Source of the DNA: NCEH01 sp043195095 | GTDB taxonomy: Bacteria; Pseudomonadota; Alphaproteobacteria; Rhizobiales; Xanthobacteraceae | Assembly: GCF_043195095.1 (NCBI RefSeq) | Contig: NZ_JBAFWN010000007.1 | DNA: 64,000 nucleotides | Reading direction: 5' to 3' (one strand) | Part shown: positions 60,907 through 64,000 of the stretch, in pieces | Layout of the letters: each line of letters starts with the position of its first letter | Position numbering within the stretch: position 1 is the first letter of the stretch | Notes under the pieces: model-generated | Told to the model about the DNA's origin: nothing | Seen by the model: only the letters and a program-made list of their open reading frames with translations | Databases searched by the model: none | Program-made: the position numbers and the translations under genes

Positions 60907-61611
60907 ATGCTCAAGATCGAACGGCTCTCCGCCCAGATCGAAGGCATTGAGGTGCTGCGCCATGCGGACCTCGAAATGCCCCAGGGCTCCACCGTCGCCC
61001 TCATCGGCCGCAACGGCGCCGGCAAGACCAGCCTGCTGCGGTCCATCATGGGCTTCATGAAGATCACCGCCGGGCAGGTCACGCTCGACGGCAACAGCCT
61101 GGCGCAGGTGCCGCCCCATCGTCGGCCCTATCTCGGCATCGGTTATGCGCCGGAAGACCGCCGGCTCTACGGGGCATTCACCCTGGAGCAGAACCTGCGC
61201 TTTCCCGCCGAGGTGATGCGCCTGCCGGAGACCGAGATCGCCCGCCGCCTGGAACGGGTCTACAGCGTGCTGCCGGAATTGAAGGACATGCGCGAGCGAC
61301 CCGCGGCGGGCCTTTCCGGCGGGCAAGGCAAGATGGTGGCGCTCGGCCGCGCGCTGATGGCCGGTAACCGCATCATCCTGCTGGACGAGCCGTTCCAGGG
61401 CCTCGCGCCGGTGCTGGCGATCCGCTACGGCACCGCGCTGCGGGCGCTGCGCGACGCGGATCGCGACATCACCTTGCTGATCACCGAATCCAATCCCAGC
61501 CTGCTGCGCGCCTTCGCCGACCGGATCTATGTGATCGAGCGCGGCGAGGTTTCCACCCTCGACAGCCTCCCCGGCTCCTCGCTCGAGGATGCCGGCCTCG
61601 GCCAGCACTGA
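60907..61611 (+). CDS. LivF-type ABC transporter ATPase
   Basis: 234 residues. Walker A GRNGAGKTS near residue 35, LivF-type Q-loop GYAPEDRRLYGAFTLEQNL, signature LSGGQGKMVALGRAL, Walker B ILLDEPFQGLAP. It starts one base after the LivG-type stop. Its normal signature compensates for the degenerate one in the partner ATPase. Fifth gene of the importer operon. Confidence 0.92.
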   Translation: MLKIERLSAQIEGIEVLRHADLEMPQGSTVALIGRNGAGKTSLLRSIMGFMKITAGQVTLDGNSLAQVPPHRRPYLGIGYAPEDRRLYGAFTLEQNLRFPAEVMRLPETEIARRLERVYSVLPELKDMRERPAAGLSGGQGKMVALGRALMAGNRIILLDEPFQGLAPVLAIRYGTALRALRDADRDITLLITESNPSLLRAFADRIYVIERGEVSTLDSLPGSSLEDAGLGQH

Positions 61612-61659
61612 GCCCGCGCGCGGCCGGCCCGCGCCTCCACGAAACGTAAGGACAAGACC

Positions 61660-62412
61660 ATGTCAATGGACGGAAAAGTCGTCATCGTCACCGGGTCGGC
61701 GAGCGGCATCGGGCGGGCCGCCGCCGCGCTGTTCGTGCGCGACGGCGCCAAGGTGGTGATCGCCGACAGCAATGAGGACGCAGCGCGCGAGACCGCCGCC
61801 GCCCTCGGGCCGAACGCCCGCGCGCTCCGCACCGACGTCAGCAAGGATGCCGACGTGCGGGCGCTCGTGGCCTTCACCCTGGACCAGTTCGGGCGCATCG
61901 ACGTGCTGGTGAACAATGCCGGGTTCGGCTTCACCGGCACCGTTGTGAGCATCCCCGAGGCGGATTGGGACCGGCTGATGTCGGTCAATCTGAAGGGCGT
62001 GTTCCTGTGCTCCAAGCACGTCATTCCGGTCATGGCCGCCCAGGGCGGCGGCGCGATCGTCAACACCGGCTCCTATACCGCCGGCGTCGGGATCGCGGAT
62101 CGCGCGGCCTATGTGGCCTCCAAGGGCGGGGTTGTGGCGCTCACGCGCGCCATGGCGCTCGACCATGTGGACCAGAACATCCGGGTGAACGCGGTTGCGC
62201 CGGGCACGGTCCATTCCCCCTATTTCGACCGCATGTTCGCGCAATCCGCCGATCCCGCCGGCATGAAGAAGGCGCTCGACGACCGCGCGCCCATGCACCG
62301 CATGGGCCGGCCGGAGGAGATCGCCGAAGCCATCCTCTGGCTCGCCTCCGACAAGTCGGCGTTCGCCACCGGGTCCACCCTCACCATCGACGGCGGCACC
62401 TCCATCTGGTGA
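61660..62412 (+). CDS. Short-chain dehydrogenase/reductase (SDR)
   Basis: 250 residues of classical SDR layout: TGSASGIGRAAA cofactor loop, NNAGFGFTG, catalytic Ser in NTGSYTAGVG and YVASK (Tyr-x3-Lys). The C-terminus TGSTLTIDGGTSIW is typical. An Asp-rich ADSNED segment after the second strand suggests NAD preference. Probably oxidises a hydroxy intermediate of the imported compound. Follows the importer operon by 48 bp. Confidence 0.9.
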   Translation: MSMDGKVVIVTGSASGIGRAAAALFVRDGAKVVIADSNEDAARETAAALGPNARALRTDVSKDADVRALVAFTLDQFGRIDVLVNNAGFGFTGTVVSIPEADWDRLMSVNLKGVFLCSKHVIPVMAAQGGGAIVNTGSYTAGVGIADRAAYVASKGGVVALTRAMALDHVDQNIRVNAVAPGTVHSPYFDRMFAQSADPAGMKKALDDRAPMHRMGRPEEIAEAILWLASDKSAFATGSTLTIDGGTSIW

Positions 62413-62450
62413 TGGCGGGGCCGCGCGCGCTTATTCAAGGAGCTATTCCC

Positions 62451-62846
62451 ATGGCCAACACGCGTCCGCGTTCCGAAAAATTCGAAAAAGGCCTCAAGAC
62501 CCGCCGCGAAGTGCTGGGCGAGGAGTATGTCAACCGCTCGGTCGACAATGCCACCGACTTCAACTGGCCCATGCAGGTGCTGACCACCGAATATTGCTGG
62601 GACAATATCTGGAACCGGCCCGGCCTCGACCGCCGCTCGCGCTCCATCCTGAACCTCGGCATGATCTGCGCGCTGAACCGCCCGCACGAGTTGAAGCTGC
62701 ACGTGCGCGGCGCCCTCAACAACGGGCTGACCAAGGAGGAGATCGTCGAGATCCTGCTCCAGGTCGGCGTCTATTGCGGCATTCCCGCCGCCATCGACGG
62801 CTTCCGCACCGCCAATGAGGTGCTCAAGGAGATGGGTCTTGACTGA
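62451..62846 (+). CDS. Carboxymuconolactone decarboxylase-like protein (PcaC/AhpD fold)
   Basis: 131 residues, all-helical. FNWPMQVLTTEYCWDNIWNRPGLDRRSRSILNLGMICALNRPHELKLHVRGALNNGLTKEEIVEILLQ and GIPAAIDGFRTANEV match PcaC-type proteins, including Glu, Cys and His positions. True PcaC decarboxylates gamma-carboxymuconolactone. No other beta-ketoadipate genes are present, so its reaction here is uncertain. AAGGAG lies before the ATG. It overlaps the next gene by 8 bp. Confidence 0.88.
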   Translation: MANTRPRSEKFEKGLKTRREVLGEEYVNRSVDNATDFNWPMQVLTTEYCWDNIWNRPGLDRRSRSILNLGMICALNRPHELKLHVRGALNNGLTKEEIVEILLQVGVYCGIPAAIDGFRTANEVLKEMGLD

Positions 62847-63744
62847 TCCGGCGACATCCAAACCGGTGGTCGCGGTCATCGGCCTCGGCATGATGGGGCT
62901 GCCCATGGCGGCGTGCCTCGTGAAGGCCGGCTTCGACACGCGCGGCGCCGATCTTTCCCCCGCCGCGCGCGACGCGTTCGCCGCCGCCGGCGGATCGGCC
63001 TTCGCCGATGCGCGCGAGGCCGTGCGCGGCGCGGACGTGGTGATCACCATGCTGCCCGACGGCAAGATCGTGCGCGAGGTTCTGGTGGGCGCGAACGCCC
63101 TGGCGGACCACCTCGCGCCCGGCACCCTCATCATCGACATGAGTTCCTCCGCGCCCCTCGGCACGGCGAAGCTCGGGGAAGAGCTGGTCGCCAGGGGCCT
63201 GCGCTTCATTGATGCGCCGGTCTCCGGCGGCGTGCGCCGGGCCGTGAACGGCACGCTCGCCATCATGGCCGGCGGACCGTTGGAGGATGTGGAGCGCGCC
63301 CGCCCGGTGCTGGCGGCCATGGGCCAGTCGATCTTCGCAACCGGGCCGCTAGGCTCCGGCCACGCCATGAAGGCTCTGAACAATTACGTTTCCGCCGCCG
63401 GCCTCGCCGCCGCCGCCGAGGCGGTGATCGTCGCGAAGCGCTTCGGGCTCGACCCGAACGTGGCGGTGGACGTGCTCAACGCCTCCACGGGCAAGAACAA
63501 CTCGACCGAAGTGAAGATGAAGCAATTCATCATCTCGGAAACCTTCGGCTCGGGCTTCTCGCTCGCCTTGATGGCGAAGGACCTGCGCACGGCCGCCGAG
63601 CTGGCGGACCAGCTGGACCTTCCGATTCCGGTCATCCAGTCCACCGCCGATCTGTGGGACGAGGCGAAGGCGGGGCTGGAACGCGGGGCGGACCATACCG
63701 AGATCTATCGCTATCTCGCGCGGCTCACCGCCGACAAGGACTGA
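62839..63744 (+). CDS. 3-hydroxyisobutyrate dehydrogenase-family NAD(P)-dependent reductase
   Basis: About 301 residues from TTG 62839 (AAGGAG 8 bases upstream), overlapping the upstream gene. Rossmann loop VIGLGMMGLPMA, substrate motif DAPVSGGVRRA, catalytic Lys in GHAMKALNNYV. The beta-hydroxyacid dehydrogenase family includes 3-hydroxyisobutyrate, tartronate semialdehyde and 6-phosphogluconate-type enzymes. Last enzyme of the Liv-ABC block; oxidises or reduces a small hydroxyacid. The ORF could start earlier at ATG 62815, but that would overlap the neighbour by 32 bp. Confidence 0.9.
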   Translation: MTDPATSKPVVAVIGLGMMGLPMAACLVKAGFDTRGADLSPAARDAFAAAGGSAFADAREAVRGADVVITMLPDGKIVREVLVGANALADHLAPGTLIIDMSSSAPLGTAKLGEELVARGLRFIDAPVSGGVRRAVNGTLAIMAGGPLEDVERARPVLAAMGQSIFATGPLGSGHAMKALNNYVSAAGLAAAAEAVIVAKRFGLDPNVAVDVLNASTGKNNSTEVKMKQFIISETFGSGFSLALMAKDLRTAAELADQLDLPIPVIQSTADLWDEAKAGLERGADHTEIYRYLARLTADKD

Positions 63745-63836
63745 CGCCGCACGCCGGGCGAAGGCGGCCCGGCTGCGCCGGGACCGCTCAGCCGGGTTGG
63801 CGCAGCCGTGTTGGAGTAGCCGTGTTGGGCTAAGGA

Positions 63837-64000
63837 CCGATGGCCATTCATGGCTTGACGCTGTTCAAGAGAGAAACGTCATGCACGGGCTCGTCCCGTG
63901 CATCCACGCGGCACCGCTGGCGCTGGCTTTTCAAGGCCTGCACGTTCGGCCCGGCGTGGATCGCCGGGACGCGCCCGGCCATGACGACCGGTGAAAGAAA
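63837..64000 (+). repeat. dispersed intergenic repeat with hairpin, copy 2
   Basis: Matches the element at 46099-46260 in opposite orientation, sharing ATGCACGGG-CTCGT-CCCGTGCAT (63881-63903) perfectly and the flanking sequence GAGAAACGTC and GCACGTTCGGCCCGGCGT. The second hairpin (MAGTRPAMT-type coding in copy 1) is less perfect here. It may extend beyond the window. Confidence 0.82.

Overview
The window is GC-rich bacterial chromosomal DNA with an alphaproteobacterial gene repertoire. It encodes BigR-type sulfide regulation, SsuABC-, Liv- and TRAP-type uptake systems, FCD-type GntR regulators, a GbsR/MarR-like regulator beside the cydDCABX operon, an OprB-type porin and a soluble second FtsK. 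The codon style and a dispersed intergenic repeat (two copies, 46099-46260 and 63837-64000) point to the order Hyphomicrobiales. Xanthobacteraceae is my best guess; this is inference. I see no phage, transposase, integrase, CRISPR array or rRNA operon.

Layout. (1) 1-1466: start of a leftward gene with a near-consensus promoter, a tRNA-Ser(GGA), then a gene-poor stretch. (2) 1467-4787: a sulfide/persulfide module. A BigR-like repressor has cysteines at exactly residues 42 and 108 and is divergent from DUF2892, two YeeE-type half transporters, a persulfide-dioxygenase-like MBL hydrolase and a TauE-type exporter. (3) 5016-12291: a GbsR/MarR-like regulator and cydD-cydC-cydA-cydB-cydX, encoding cytochrome bd oxidase and its assembly exporter. 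The regulator gene has a perfect 24-bp inverted repeat just upstream. (4) 12470-17023: ABC-F ATPase, serA and an OprB-like porin. (5) 17618-21874: ferrous iron uptake efeU-efeO-efeB plus a second stand-alone M75 protein. (6) 21954-28059: enoyl-CoA hydratase divergent from GntR, CaiB-type CoA-transferase and a TRAP transporter, probably import and CoA-dependent breakdown of an organic acid. (7) 28323-32699: TPP enzyme, aldehyde dehydrogenase and an orphan NMT1-type binding protein. (8) 33292-38552: transglutaminase-like protein, SLC13/TrkA-C permease, spermidine-synthase-like protein, a VasI/TagO-like secreted protein and a GlsB-type membrane protein. (9) 38841-44735: complete NMT1/SsuBC-type ABC transporter, TctDE-like two-component system and an N-formylglutamate amidohydrolase family protein. 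(10) 44736-49442: minisatellite region, second transglutaminase-like gene, dispersed repeat and a large FtsK. (11) 49983-54460: fumC, malic enzyme and a ThrE-type exporter. (12) 54504-63744: GntR, Zn-alcohol dehydrogenase, Liv-type ABC transporter, SDR, carboxymuconolactone-decarboxylase-like protein and a 3-hydroxyisobutyrate-dehydrogenase-like protein, forming one substrate-specific catabolic block.

The most notable non-genic signals are two perfect 16-bp parS sites (28232-28247 and 36527-36542), both in convergent gene gaps. They suggest that the window lies in the ParB-loading region near the chromosomal origin. Short in-frame tandem repeats (15-18 bp) recur in unrelated genes (cydD, ftsK) and form an acidic repeat ORF at 44858-45271. 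I did not find a clear new defence or mobile system.
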